The notes under the pieces are model-generated. The model had not been told where the DNA came from. It was given only the letters and a program-made list of their open reading frames with translations, and ran no database searches. From DAHUYF01 sp963838385 (lineage in GTDB: Bacteria; Pseudomonadota; Alphaproteobacteria; ATCC43930; CGMCC-115725): 64,000 nt of DNA. Numbering within the stretch: the stretch's first letter is position 1; each line of letters starts with the position of its first letter. A program made the translations under genes and the position numbers. Positions 46,484 to 55,824 of this stretch are shown piece after piece. The DNA is taken from NCBI GenBank assembly GCA_963838385.1, contig CAWIRE010000001.1:1922001-1986000 (forward strand). The letters are read 5' to 3'.

Positions 46484-47833
46484 TTGTCGACACCCGGAAC
46501 TTTGGGATTTGCATCCTTGGCAGTACATTCGGCTCCGACACAGACCGCCCCCGCCACGGCCCGCAGTGTCGCCATCGATCTGATCGGGGCGGTGCTGCGC
46601 CGCAAGCGGCCGCTCGACGACGCCATCGAGGACAATTCCGAGATGGGCGGGCTGCCGGCACGCGATCGCGCCTTTGCGCGCCTGCTCGTCGCCACCGTGC
46701 TGCGCCGCCTCGGCCAGATCGACGCGCTCATCGCCCATTGCCTCAACACGCCGCTGCCGCCGCGCGCGGCGATGGTGCACGACATGCTGCGCCTCGGCAT
46801 CGCGCAGCTCCTCTTCCTGCGCACGCCGCCGCACGCCGCCGTCGCCACCACCGTCGATCTCGCCGATCTCCGGGGCTTCCTCTCGCATAAGGGGCTGGTC
46901 AACGCCGTGCTGCGCCGGCTGAGCCAGGAGGGGCCGGGGCTCGTGGTGCAGCAGGACGCGGCGCGGCTCAACACCCCGGACTGGCTGTGGCGCGCCTGGA
47001 GCGAGGCTTATGGCGAGGACGGCGCGCGCGGCATCGCGCTGGCGCATCTCAAGGAGGCGCCGCTCGACCTCACCGTGCGCGGCGACCGCGAGCATTGGCG
47101 CGAGATCCTCGATGCGGTGATGCTGCCGACCGGCACGCTGCGCCGCACCGGCGGCGGCGCCATCATGAGCCTTCCCGGCTACAGCGAGGGCGCGTGGTGG
47201 GTGCAGGACGCCGCAGCGGCGATCCCGGCGACGCTGTTCGGCGACATCGCCGGCCAGCGCGTCATCGACCTCTGCGCCGCGCCCGGCGGCAAGACGGCGC
47301 AGCTCGCGGCAACGGGCGCGCGCGTCACCGCCATCGACCGCTCGCCGCGCCGGCTCGAGCGGCTCAACGCCAATCTCGCGCGGCTGGGATTGCCGGTGGA
47401 GAGCCTGGTCGCCGACGCCTCGACCTGGCGGCCCCGAGAGCCCGCGCGCTACGTGCTGCTCGACGCGCCCTGCACCGCGACCGGCGCGATCCGGCGCCAC
47501 CCCGACGTGCCCTATCTCAAATCGCCCGACGACGTGACGCGGCTTGCCGCGGTGCAGGAGCGGCTCATCGCCGCCGCCATCGACATGCTGGCGCCGGGCG
47601 GCATGCTGGTCTACTGCACCTGCTCGCTGGAGCCGCAGGAAGGCGTGCACCAGGTTCAGCGCCTGCTGTCGCGCGGCGCGCCGGTGCGGCGCAAGCCGAT
47701 CGAGCCCGCCGAGATCGGCGGGCTGTCGCAATGCATCACGCCGGACGGCGATCTGCGCACGCTGCCCAGCCATCTCTCCGAGCTCGACGGCATCGACGGC
47801 TTCTACGCCGCGCGCCTGCTGCGCAACCGCTGA
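46484..47833 (+). CDS. rsmB: 16S rRNA (cytosine967-C5)-methyltransferase
   Basis: A 449-residue RsmB. The N-terminal NusB-like helical domain (about 25-160) is followed by the Fmu methyltransferase domain. The SAM motif is VIDLCAAPGGKTAQLAATGA. The two catalytic cysteines are in LLDAPCTATGAIRRHPDVPY and LVYCTCSLEPQEG. No ATG occurs near the N-terminus; a TTG at 46484 after AGGGGCG is the best start, with two other TTG codons downstream. Followed by rpe, as in relatives. Confidence 0.9.
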   Translation: MSTPGTLGFASLAVHSAPTQTAPATARSVAIDLIGAVLRRKRPLDDAIEDNSEMGGLPARDRAFARLLVATVLRRLGQIDALIAHCLNTPLPPRAAMVHDMLRLGIAQLLFLRTPPHAAVATTVDLADLRGFLSHKGLVNAVLRRLSQEGPGLVVQQDAARLNTPDWLWRAWSEAYGEDGARGIALAHLKEAPLDLTVRGDREHWREILDAVMLPTGTLRRTGGGAIMSLPGYSEGAWWVQDAAAAIPATLFGDIAGQRVIDLCAAPGGKTAQLAATGARVTAIDRSPRRLERLNANLARLGLPVESLVADASTWRPREPARYVLLDAPCTATGAIRRHPDVPYLKSPDDVTRLAAVQERLIAAAIDMLAPGGMLVYCTCSLEPQEGVHQVQRLLSRGAPVRRKPIEPAEIGGLSQCITPDGDLRTLPSHLSELDGIDGFYAARLLRNR

Positions 47834-47838
47834 GGCTC

Positions 47839-47856
47839 GGGCCGCGCTTGCGGCCC
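47839..47856. terminator. Short hairpin between rsmB and rpe
   Basis: GGGCCGC-GCTT-GCGGCCC, a 7-bp stem, six bases after the rsmB stop. There is no T tract. It may be an RNA-stability or partial termination element. Confidence 0.35.
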
Positions 47857-47883
47857 CTGCCGTTCCCTGTTACCAAGCCCCGC

Positions 47884-48552
47884 ATGCAGCAGGCGGTCCG
47901 TATCGCGCCGTCGATCCTGTCGGCCGATTTCGCGCGGCTCGGCGAGGAGGTGCGCGCGATCACCGCGGCCGGCGCCGACTACATCCACATCGACGTCATG
48001 GACGGGCATTTCGTGCCCAACCTCACCATCGGACCGGCGGTGGTGAAGGCGCTCCGGCCGCATTCGGCGCTGCCCTTCGACGTCCACCTGATGATCTCGC
48101 CGGTCGATCCCTTCATCGCCGCCTTCGCCGAGGCCGGGGCCGACATCATCACCGTCCATCCCGAGGCCGGGCCGCATCTCCACCGCACCCTGCAGCTCAT
48201 CAAGTCGCTGGGCAAGAAGGCCGGCGTCTCGCTCAACCCGGCGACGCCGGTCGACGGCGGTCGAGCTCGGTGCTGGGGGACGTCGATCTGGTGCTGGTGA
48301 TGAGCGTCAATCCCGGCTTCGGCGGCCAGAGCTTCATCGCCTCGCAGCTCGACAAGATGCGCGCGCTGCGCCAGCGCATCGACGCCGCCGGCCGCGGCGA
48401 TCGATCTCGAGGTCGATGGCGGCATCAACGCCGAGACCGCGCCGGCGGCGATCGCCGCCGGCGCCGACGTGCTGGTCGCCGGCACCGCGAGCTTCGCCGG
48501 CGGCGCCAACGCCTATGCCGCCAACATCCGGCGCCTGCGCGGCAGCAGCTGA
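47884..48552 (+). pseudogene. rpe: Ribulose-phosphate 3-epimerase, three +1 frame breaks
   Basis: A TIM-barrel epimerase of the pentose phosphate and Calvin pathways. RIAPSILSADFARLGEEVRA, YIHIDVMDGHFVPNLTIGP and DVHLMISPVDPF are intact. Extra bases at about 48256, 48269 and 48396 break the frame. Removing them restores SVNPGFGGQSFIASQLDKMR, LEVDGGINAETAPAAIAAGA and a 221-residue product ending at TGA 48550-48552, the usual length. All motif residues (Ser, His, Asp, Asp) are kept. Rpe is close to essential, so sequence error is more likely than decay. The stop shares one base with the next start. Confidence 0.85.
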
Positions 48553-50166
48553 TGAGCCTCGCCCGCGTCCGTGCTCTACGGCTCGGCGCTCTACCATCTG
48601 AGCCTCTGGGGCCCGGCCCCCGCCCGGCCGGCATTCACCCTCGATGCGACCCGGCCCGGCGATCCCGCCCGCGGCGCCGAGCTGCGTCGCCGGCGAGTTC
48701 CGCTTCGCCGGCGAGACCGTCGTCGCCGAGACGCCGCCCTGGACGGCGGCGCAAGCCAAGGATTTGGCTCGCCGAGCTGCACGGCTTCGCCTGGCTCGCC
48801 GATCTCGCCGCACTGGGCGATGCCGCCGCCTGGGAAGCGGCGCAGCGCTGGACCGCCGACTGGCTCGAGCGCTGCGACGGCTGGGACCGGATCGCCTGGC
48901 GCGCCGACATCGTCGGCGAGCGGCTGATCGCCTGGACCACCTATTCGGCCGAGCCTCGTCGGCCGCACCGAGGACAAGGGCTTCGCGGCACGGCTCACGG
49001 CCAGCATGGCACGCCAGATGCGCCATCTCGCGCGGACGGCCGGGCGCGAGGCGCCGGGGGTGAAGCGCCTGGTGGCGCTGGCCGGCCTCGTGGCATCCGC
49101 CGCGGCGCTCGGTCATCCCGGCAAGCTCGAGCGCGGCTTGAAGCTGCTCGGCCGCGAGGCCGAGGGGCAGCTGCTGCCCGATGGCGGCCAGGTCGAGCGC
49201 AGCCCGCGCGCGCAGCTGCGGGCGCTGGAGGCGCTGGTCACGGCGCGCGCCGCGCTGCTGGCGGTGCAGGCAGAGATGCCGGCGGCGCTGCGCTCCGCCA
49301 TCGACCGCGCCGCGCCGATGCTGCGCTTCTTCCGGCACGGCGACGGCGCGCTCGCCCTCTTCAACGGCGCCGAGGAGGAGAGCGCGGAGATCGTCGAGCG
49401 CGTGCTGGCGCGCGCCGACGCCAAGGGCCGCGCGCCGCATTCGGCGCCGCATGTGGGATTCCAGCGCCTGCAGGCCGGGCGCAGCCTGGTGCTGGTGGAT
49501 AGCGGCGCGCCGCCGCCGCCCGGCCTCGACGGCGACGCCCATGCCGGCACCTTGTCCTTCGAGATGAGCCATGGCCGCGAGCGGCTCATCGTCAATTGCG
49601 GCGCCTATCACGGGCCGAACGCGCCCTGGCGGGCGGTCGCGCGCGCCAGCGCGGCGCATTCGACGCTGGTGGTGGCCGACACCAATTCGGCCGAGATCCG
49701 CGAGGGCGACGGGCTCGGCCGCAAGCCGCGCCATGTCGCCTGCGAGCGCGCCGAGGACGCGGGCGCGCAATGGATCTCGGCGAGCCATGACGGCTACGAG
49801 CCGGTCTTCGGCCTCATCCATCACCGCCAGCTCTTCCTCGCCGCCGATGGCGAGGATCTGCGCGGCGAGGACCGGCTGAGCGGTCCCGCCGGGCAGGGCT
49901 TCGCCATCCGCTTCCACCTGCATCCGGCGGTGCAGGCCTCGCTGAGCCAGGATGGCGGCACCGCCCTGCTGCGGCTGGCGAGCGGCGTCGGCTGGCGGCT
50001 GCGCGCCCAGGGCGCGGTGATGAATCTCGCCGAGAGCATCTATCTCAGCGGTCCCGAGCCGCGGAAAACCCAACAGGTGGTGCTCGACGGCCATGTCGGC
50101 AGCGCCGGCGCCGCGGTGCGGTGGGGGCTGCGCCGCGAAGGCAGGAAAGGCGGCGAGAGCGCTTGA
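48552..50166 (+). pseudogene. Heparinase II/III-like protein, four +1 frame breaks
   Basis: A heparinase II/III-family protein, restored length 536 residues. Extra bases at about 48570, 48684, 48764 and 48954 interrupt the N-terminal alpha domain; removing them joins GSALYHLSLWGP, GEFRFAGETVVAETPPWTA, LAELHGFAWLADLAALG and GRTEDKGFAARLTAS. From 48955 the frame is clean and includes the C-terminal beta domain (ERLIVNCGAYHGPN, SAAHSTLVVADTNSAEI). No signal peptide. This protein is always beside rsmB and purH in many alphaproteobacteria; its true substrate there is unknown. The ATG shares one base with the rpe stop. Confidence 0.8.
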
Positions 50167-50218
50167 TCGCCCCGCCCGCGCGCCCTATCGTCACCGCCCA
50201 TCCCCACCGAGGCTGCCG

Positions 50219-51805
50219 ATGTCCGATGCCGAGCTTCGCCCGATCGCCCGGGCGCTTCTGTCCGTTTCCGACAAGACCGGTCTCGCCGAGCTGGCGCGCG
50301 CGCTGGCGGCGCGCGGCGTCGAGCTCGTCTCCACCGGCGGCACGGCCAAGGCGCTGGCCGAGGCCGGGCTTGCGGTCACCGAGATCGCCGCCGTCACCGG
50401 CTTTCCCGAGATGCTCGACGGCCGCGTCAAGACGCTGCACCCGGCGATCCATGGCGGGCTGCTGGCGCGGCGCGGCGAGCCGGCGCATCGCGCGGCGCTG
50501 GCGCAGCACGGCATTCGTCCGATCGATCTGCTGGTGGTCAATCTCTATCCCTTCGCCGCCACCGTGGCGCGCGGCGCCGCGCCCGAAGAGTGCATCGAGA
50601 ACATCGATATCGGCGGCCCGGCGCTGATCCGCGCCGCGGCCAAGAACCACGAGGACGTGGCGGTGGTCACCGATCCCGCCGATTACGGCGAGCTGCTGGC
50701 GGCGCTGGCGCGCCATGACGGCGCCACGCCGCTGACGCTGCGCCGGCGGCTGGCCGGCCTCGCCTATGCCCGCACCGCGGCTTACGACGCCGCGATCGCC
50801 GCCTGGTTCGCGGCCGAGCGCGGCGAGACCTTCCCGGCGACGCTGACCGTCGCGGCCACGCTCAAGGAGCGGCTGCGCTACGGCGAGAACCCGCATCAGC
50901 AGGCGGCCTTCTATGTCAGCGGCGAGCGCCGCCCGGGCGTGGCATCGGCCGCGCAGCTCCAGGGCAAGGAGCTCTCCTTCAACAATCTCAACGACACCGA
51001 CGCCGCCTTCGAATGCGTCGCCGAGTTCGCCGAGCCGGCGGTGGCGATCATCAAGCACGCCAATCCCTGCGGCGTGGCGGTGGGCGGCGGCCTCGGCGAG
51101 GCTTATGCCAAGGCGCTGGCCTGCGATCCCGTGAGCGCCTATGGCGGCATCATCGCCGTCAACCGCCCGCTCGACGCCGCCACCGCCGGGGCGATCGCCA
51201 AGCTCTTCGCCGAGGTGGTGATCGCGCCGGCGATCGAGCCCGCGGCGCAGGCGGCGCTGGCGCGCCGAACCGCGCTGCGCCTGCTGATCACCGGCGGCAT
51301 GCCCGATCCCGGAGCGCCCGGCATGACGCTGCGCTCGCTCGCCGGCGGCTATCTGTTGCAGACGCGCGACAACGGCCGCGTCGCCGCGGCCGAGCTCAAG
51401 ACCGTAACGCGGCGTGCGCCGAGCCCCGCCGAGCTCGCCGATCTGCTCTTCGCCTTCCGCGTCGCCAAGCACGTCAAGTCGAACGCCATCGTCTACGCCA
51501 AATCCGGTGCCACGGTCGGCATCGGCGCGGGCCAGATGAGCCGCGTCGACAGCGCGCGCATCGCCGCCTGGAAGGCGGCGGAGGCGGGCAAGGCCGCGGG
51601 CTTGCCCGAAAGCCCGGCGACCGGCTCGGTGGTGGCATCCGACGCATACTTCCCCTTCGCCGACGGGCTCGAAGCCGCGGTCGCCGCCGGCGCCACCGCC
51701 GTCATCCAGCCCGGCGGCTCCGTGCGCGACGCGGAGGTGATCGCCGCCGCCGACAAGGCCGGGATCGCCATGGTCTTCACCGGCATGCGGCATTTCCGGC
51801 ATTAG
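50219..51805 (+). CDS. purH: Bifunctional AICAR formyltransferase / IMP cyclohydrolase
   Basis: A 528-residue enzyme catalysing the last two steps of IMP synthesis. The N-terminal MGS/IMP cyclohydrolase domain is at about 1-195 (SVSDKTGLAELARALAARGV, STGGTAKALAEAGL, DGRVKTLHPAIHGGLLAR). The C-terminal transformylase domain has KHANPCGVAVGG (Lys-His active site), SFNNLNDTDAAFE and the end PGGSVRDAEVI. ATG 50219 follows GAGG. It ends the rsmB-rpe-heparinase-purH block. Confidence 0.96.
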   Translation: MSDAELRPIARALLSVSDKTGLAELARALAARGVELVSTGGTAKALAEAGLAVTEIAAVTGFPEMLDGRVKTLHPAIHGGLLARRGEPAHRAALAQHGIRPIDLLVVNLYPFAATVARGAAPEECIENIDIGGPALIRAAAKNHEDVAVVTDPADYGELLAALARHDGATPLTLRRRLAGLAYARTAAYDAAIAAWFAAERGETFPATLTVAATLKERLRYGENPHQQAAFYVSGERRPGVASAAQLQGKELSFNNLNDTDAAFECVAEFAEPAVAIIKHANPCGVAVGGGLGEAYAKALACDPVSAYGGIIAVNRPLDAATAGAIAKLFAEVVIAPAIEPAAQAALARRTALRLLITGGMPDPGAPGMTLRSLAGGYLLQTRDNGRVAAAELKTVTRRAPSPAELADLLFAFRVAKHVKSNAIVYAKSGATVGIGAGQMSRVDSARIAAWKAAEAGKAAGLPESPATGSVVASDAYFPFADGLEAAVAAGATAVIQPGGSVRDAEVIAAADKAGIAMVFTGMRHFRH

Positions 51806-51998
51806 CACGCCGCTCTCGCGGGTGCGGCCGTCCGGCGCTCGCCGTCCGATGGCACGTGCGACAACCGGCCGCAAATCGCTCGACGGATCGACGCGACGCG
51901 CCTATTTTTGTTGCACGGCATTGCCGGCCTGCCTCTTGTCGCACCAGACTTGAAGGCTGATCTCGCGCCCTCATCTCCGGCTTCGCAAGACGCTGCTC

Positions 51999-52014
51999 TG
52001 GCACGGGGATTGCA
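51999..52014 (+). promoter_or_regulatory. Sigma-54 (RpoN) -24/-12 promoter of the amide operon
   Basis: TGGCACGGGGATTGCA matches the sigma-54 consensus TGGCACG-N4-TTGCW at every fixed position. The start of transcription would be near 52025 and the amidase start is at 52071. Half-site-like TTGCAC (51911) and GCACCA (51941) lie 55-90 bp upstream, where an NtrC-like activator would bind, but they do not form a convincing dyad. The rest of the gap 51806-51998 shows no gene. Confidence 0.78.
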
Positions 52015-52070
52015 CCGATGCCCCCGGCCGAAAAAAGACGCGTCATCGGTCGAGTCAGGGAGCGCAAGCC

Positions 52071-53585
52071 ATGGCCGTTCAACTCCCCTCGCCGGAGCAG
52101 TTGCGCGAGGTTGCCGAACAATGCGGATTGTCGCTGAGCGATAGCGACCTCGCCTCGTTTCGCGGCCTGATGGCGGGCTCGATCGGCGCCTACAACATCG
52201 TCGATGCCATGCCCGATGAAGTGCCGCCGGTGAATTACCCGCGCACGCCGGGTTATCGCCCGGGTCCCGAAGAGAACCCGCGCAACGCCTGGTATCGCAA
52301 GACTGCGATCACGGGCGCGGCCAACGGCAAGCTCAAGGGCAAGCGCGTCGCCATCAAGGACAATGTGATGGTGGCCGGCGTGCCGATGATGAACGGGGCC
52401 TCGACGCTCGAGGGCTTCGTGCCGGATTTCGACGCGACGGTGGTGACGCGCCTGCTCGACGCCGGCGCCGAGATCATCGGCAAGACGCATTGCGAGTATT
52501 TCTGCCTGTCCGGCGGCAGCCATACCAACGCCACCGGCGCGGTGCACAACCCCTGGAAGATGGGCTACTCCGCCGGCGGCTCGTCCTCCGGCAGCGCCGT
52601 GGTGGTGGCGCTCGGCGAGGCCGACATGGCGATCGGCGGCGACCAGGGCGGCTCGATCCGCATGCCCGCCTCGTTTTCCGGCATCTATGGCATGAAGCCG
52701 ACCTGGGGGCTCGTCCCCTATACCGGCATCATGCCGATCGAGATCTCTGTCGACCATACCGGCCCGATGACGGCCTCGGTCGCCGACAACGCGCTGATGC
52801 TCGAAGTGATCGCCGGCGATGACGGCTATGATCCGCGCATCAAGGCGCCGAAGGTGCAACCCTATGGCGAGCTGCTCGGCGGCGGCGTCAAGGGAATGAA
52901 GATCGGCCTGCTGCGCGAAGGCTTCCAGCAGCCGAATGCGGAGGCGGCGGTCAACGACAAGGTGCGCAGCGCCGCCAAGCGCTTCGCCGACCTCGGCGCG
53001 CGCCTGGAGGAAGTCTCGATCCCCATGCACCTGACCGCGCCGGCGCTGTGGACGCCGATCGGCACGGAAGGGCTCACCCAGACCATGATGTGGGGCGACG
53101 GCTACGGCCTCAGCCGGCCCGATCTCTACTCCGTCTCGCTGATGGATTTTCATCACGGCTGGCGCCGGCGCGCCAACGATCTCTCCGAGACGACCAAGCT
53201 GTTCCTGATGCTCGGCACCTACATCAACAACATCTACGGGCCCCGCTACTACGGCAAGGCGATGAACGTCACCCGCCGCCTCACCGCCGCCTATGACCAG
53301 GCCCTGCAGCAATACGATCTGCTGCTGCTGCCGACCACGCCGATGAAGGCGACGCCGCTGCCGGGACCGGAGGCGAGCCGCGAGGAATATGTCCAGCGCG
53401 CGCTCGAGATGATCGCCAACACCGCGCCCTTCGACATCACCCATCACCCCGCCATGTCGCTGCCCTGCGGGATGATCGACGGGCTGCCGGCGGGTCTGAT
53501 GCTGGTCGGCAGGCATTTCGACGAGGCGACCATCTATCGCGCCGCCTACGCCTTCGAGCAGTCGGTCGACTGGAAGAAGATTTGA
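52071..53585 (+). CDS. Amidase signature family hydrolase
   Basis: A 504-residue amidase. The Ser-cisSer-Lys triad is visible: Lys in KGKRVAIKDNVMVAGV (about residue 94), the glycine/serine segment GYSAGGSSSGSAVVVALGEA, and nucleophile Ser in GGDQGGSIRMPASFSGIYGM. It carries an N-terminal helical extension of about 65 residues, as in amide/nitrile-degrading amidases of the Rhodococcus type. It should release ammonia from aliphatic or aromatic amides. ATG 52071 follows AGGGAG. It is first in an operon with an amide-type ABC importer under a sigma-54 promoter. Confidence 0.9.
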   Translation: MAVQLPSPEQLREVAEQCGLSLSDSDLASFRGLMAGSIGAYNIVDAMPDEVPPVNYPRTPGYRPGPEENPRNAWYRKTAITGAANGKLKGKRVAIKDNVMVAGVPMMNGASTLEGFVPDFDATVVTRLLDAGAEIIGKTHCEYFCLSGGSHTNATGAVHNPWKMGYSAGGSSSGSAVVVALGEADMAIGGDQGGSIRMPASFSGIYGMKPTWGLVPYTGIMPIEISVDHTGPMTASVADNALMLEVIAGDDGYDPRIKAPKVQPYGELLGGGVKGMKIGLLREGFQQPNAEAAVNDKVRSAAKRFADLGARLEEVSIPMHLTAPALWTPIGTEGLTQTMMWGDGYGLSRPDLYSVSLMDFHHGWRRRANDLSETTKLFLMLGTYINNIYGPRYYGKAMNVTRRLTAAYDQALQQYDLLLLPTTPMKATPLPGPEASREEYVQRALEMIANTAPFDITHHPAMSLPCGMIDGLPAGLMLVGRHFDEATIYRAAYAFEQSVDWKKI

Positions 53586-53657
53586 CGCTGCGCCGCGCTG
53601 CCCGGACCGGCGTTGTGCCGGCCCCGGCGGCGGCGAGAAGGTGAGCCGGAATCCCAG

Positions 53658-54515
53658 ATGGACAGCGCGTTCAACGCGATCTTCGAGATCCTGAGCTTCG
53701 GCGCCATCATCGTGCTGGTGGTGCTGGGACTGGGCGTCATCGCCAGCATGATGGGCATCTTCAACTTCGCCCATGGCGAGTTCGTGCTGCTCGGCGCCTA
53801 TACCACCTATCTCGTCTACAAGAGCGGCTTGCCGGTCTGGCTCGGCATGGTCGCCGCTCCCCTGGTCCTCGCCGTCATCGGCTTCGTGCTCGAACGGCTG
53901 GTCATCCGACGATTTTACGCCGCCCCCGTCGTCGCCATGCTCGGCACCTATGCGCTGGGGCTGGTCATCCGCGAGGTGGTGCGCGGCCTGATCGGCGGCC
54001 TCTACATCTCCATACCCGAGCCGATCGGCGGCTCCTTCGTCTTCGGCGGCGCGCAGTTCTCACGGTGGCGGCTGACGATCGTCATCGTCACCGCGCTGGT
54101 GATGACGGCAAGCTATCTGCTGCTGACGCGCACCTCGTTCGGGCTGCGCGTGCGCGCGTCGCTCGAGAACCCGTCTCTGGCGCGCGCGTCCGGCATCTCC
54201 ACCAACCGGATCTACGCCATCACCTTTGCCTTCGGCGCGGCGCTCGCCGGCCTTGCCGGCGCGCTCGTGGTGCCGGTCTTCTCGCTCTTCGCCGATCTCG
54301 GCATCCGCTTCCTGATCCAGGGCTTCCTGGCGGTCATGCTGGGCGGCGTCGGCACCTTCGAGGGGCCGGTCGCGGGCGGCGGGGTCATCGGTGTCCTCAG
54401 CGCCGCGCTGCCCTGGGCGGTGTCGCCGGTGCTGGCCGACGTCCTGGTGTTCATCATCGCCATCACCATCGTCAAACTGAGGCCGGGGGGCCTCATTGCG
54501 GGAAGGAGGGTCTGA
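53658..54515 (+). CDS. Branched-chain/amide/urea-type ABC permease (LivH/UrtB)
   Basis: A 285-residue permease with eight hydrophobic helices. It contains MGIFNFAHGEFVLLGAYTTY and the cytoplasmic EAA-like loop LRVRASLENPSLARASGIST, then the end VKLRPGGLIAG, all LivH/UrtB features. No extra UrtB N-terminal domain is present. It lies 72 nt after the amidase and just 2 nt before the binding-protein gene. One of the two membrane halves of the importer. Confidence 0.9.
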   Translation: MDSAFNAIFEILSFGAIIVLVVLGLGVIASMMGIFNFAHGEFVLLGAYTTYLVYKSGLPVWLGMVAAPLVLAVIGFVLERLVIRRFYAAPVVAMLGTYALGLVIREVVRGLIGGLYISIPEPIGGSFVFGGAQFSRWRLTIVIVTALVMTASYLLLTRTSFGLRVRASLENPSLARASGISTNRIYAITFAFGAALAGLAGALVVPVFSLFADLGIRFLIQGFLAVMLGGVGTFEGPVAGGGVIGVLSAALPWAVSPVLADVLVFIIAITIVKLRPGGLIAGRRV

Positions 54516-54517
54516 CC

Positions 54518-55753
54518 ATGACTGAAGAAAAGCCGGGCGCGACATTGCCCCAGCTGAGCCGGCGGCGCCTGCTGGCGAGTGCCGCGTGGATGAGCGGCGC
54601 CGTGGCCACCGGCCTCGGCAGCTGGGTGATCCGGCCGGACTGGGCCAATGCGGCCGCCGGCCCGATCAAGGTCGGCATCGCCACCGATCTCACCGGCGCG
54701 ATCGGCTATGCCGGCAACGCCGATGCCAACGTCGCCCGGATGGTGGTGAAGGACATCAACGCCGCCGGCGGCATTCTCGGCCGCCCGCTCGAGCTCCACA
54801 TCGAGGACACCGCGTCCAACGAATCCATCGCCGTCACCAACGTGCGCAAGCTGATCCAGCGCGACAAGGTCGATGTCGTGCTGGGCGGCATCACCAGCTC
54901 CATGCGCAACGCGATCAAGGACGTGATCGTGACGCGCGGCAAGACGCTCTACATCTATCCGCAGCTCTACGAGGGCAAGGAGTGCACGCCCTACCTGTTC
55001 TGCACCGGCCCGACCCCGGCGCAGCAATGCGACGAGTTCATCCCCTGGCTGATGAAGCACGGCGGCAAGCGCTTCGCGCTGCCTTCCGCCAATTACGTCT
55101 GGCCGCACGTGCTCAACCAGTACGCCCGCAAGGTGATCGAGAAGAACGGCGGCGAGGTGATCTTCGAGGAGTACTATCCGCTCGACCAGGTGGAATACAG
55201 CGCCACGGTCAACAAGATCATGAGCAACAACGTCGACGTGGTGTTCAACACCGTCATCCCGCCCGGCGTCGGGCCGTTCTTCAAGCAGCTCTATGAGGCC
55301 GGGTTCAGCAAGCGCGGCGGCCGGCTCGCCTGCGTCTATTACGACGAGAACACGCTCAACATCAACGCGCCGCAGGAGATCGAGGGCCTGGCGAGCTGCC
55401 TCGATTATTTCCGCGCCGTCGACCCGAGCGAGCCGTTCAGCGCCAAGCTCCAGGCGGAATACGACAAGGAGTTTCCCGGCAAGATCCTGTTCGCCGCCGG
55501 CAGCGCCGCCACCGGCATGTATCGCGGCCTGAAGCTGTGGGAAGTGGCGGTGAAGCAGGCGGGCAAGCTCGACCGCGTGGATGTCGCCGCGGCGCTCGAT
55601 CACGCCAAGATCGCCGAGGGGCCGGGAGGACCGGCGGAGATGGTGCCGGGCCACCGTCACTGCAAGATGCGGATGTACACCGCCGTCGCGAAGAACGGGA
55701 ACTACGAGATCGTCGCCAAGAGCGAAGGTCTGGTCGATCCCAAGGAGTGCTGA
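54518..55753 (+). CDS. Amide/urea-type ABC substrate-binding protein (Tat-exported)
   Basis: A 411-residue periplasmic protein of the type I (AmiC/FmdD/UrtA) binding family. The N-terminus SRRRLLASAAWMSGAVATGL is a twin-arginine signal with cleavage near ANAAAG. Mature landmarks: IKVGIATDLTGAIGYAGNAD, VVLGGITSSMRNAIKDVI, YPQLYEGKECTPYLFCTG and VFNTVIPPGVGPFFKQLYEA. YEGKEC and the TGP region resemble short-chain amide and urea binders. With the amidase at the head of the operon an amide is the likely ligand (inference). Start ATG follows GGAAGGAGG. Confidence 0.9.
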   Translation: MTEEKPGATLPQLSRRRLLASAAWMSGAVATGLGSWVIRPDWANAAAGPIKVGIATDLTGAIGYAGNADANVARMVVKDINAAGGILGRPLELHIEDTASNESIAVTNVRKLIQRDKVDVVLGGITSSMRNAIKDVIVTRGKTLYIYPQLYEGKECTPYLFCTGPTPAQQCDEFIPWLMKHGGKRFALPSANYVWPHVLNQYARKVIEKNGGEVIFEEYYPLDQVEYSATVNKIMSNNVDVVFNTVIPPGVGPFFKQLYEAGFSKRGGRLACVYYDENTLNINAPQEIEGLASCLDYFRAVDPSEPFSAKLQAEYDKEFPGKILFAAGSAATGMYRGLKLWEVAVKQAGKLDRVDVAAALDHAKIAEGPGGPAEMVPGHRHCKMRMYTAVAKNGNYEIVAKSEGLVDPKEC

Positions 55754-55762
55754 GCCGCGGCA

Positions 55763-55792
55763 GGGGCGGTCGCCGGAGACGGCGACGGCCCC
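55763..55792 (+). terminator. Intercistronic hairpin after the binding-protein gene
   Basis: A 5-bp outer stem (GGGGC/GCCCC) and a 7-bp inner stem (GTCGCCG-GAGA-CGGCGAC), separated by one mismatch, follow the stop of the binding-protein gene. No T tract. Such hairpins usually protect binding-protein mRNA or allow partial termination, giving more binding protein than membrane parts. Confidence 0.5.
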
Positions 55793-55824
55793 CGCCACCC
55801 CGACCGAAGAGCCGATCGCGCCCC

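Noticed and set aside
48250..48960. Programmed ribosomal frameshifting in rpe and the heparinase-like gene
   Set aside because: Seven shifts at unrelated places, without slippery runs or stimulatory structures; insertion errors explain them more simply.
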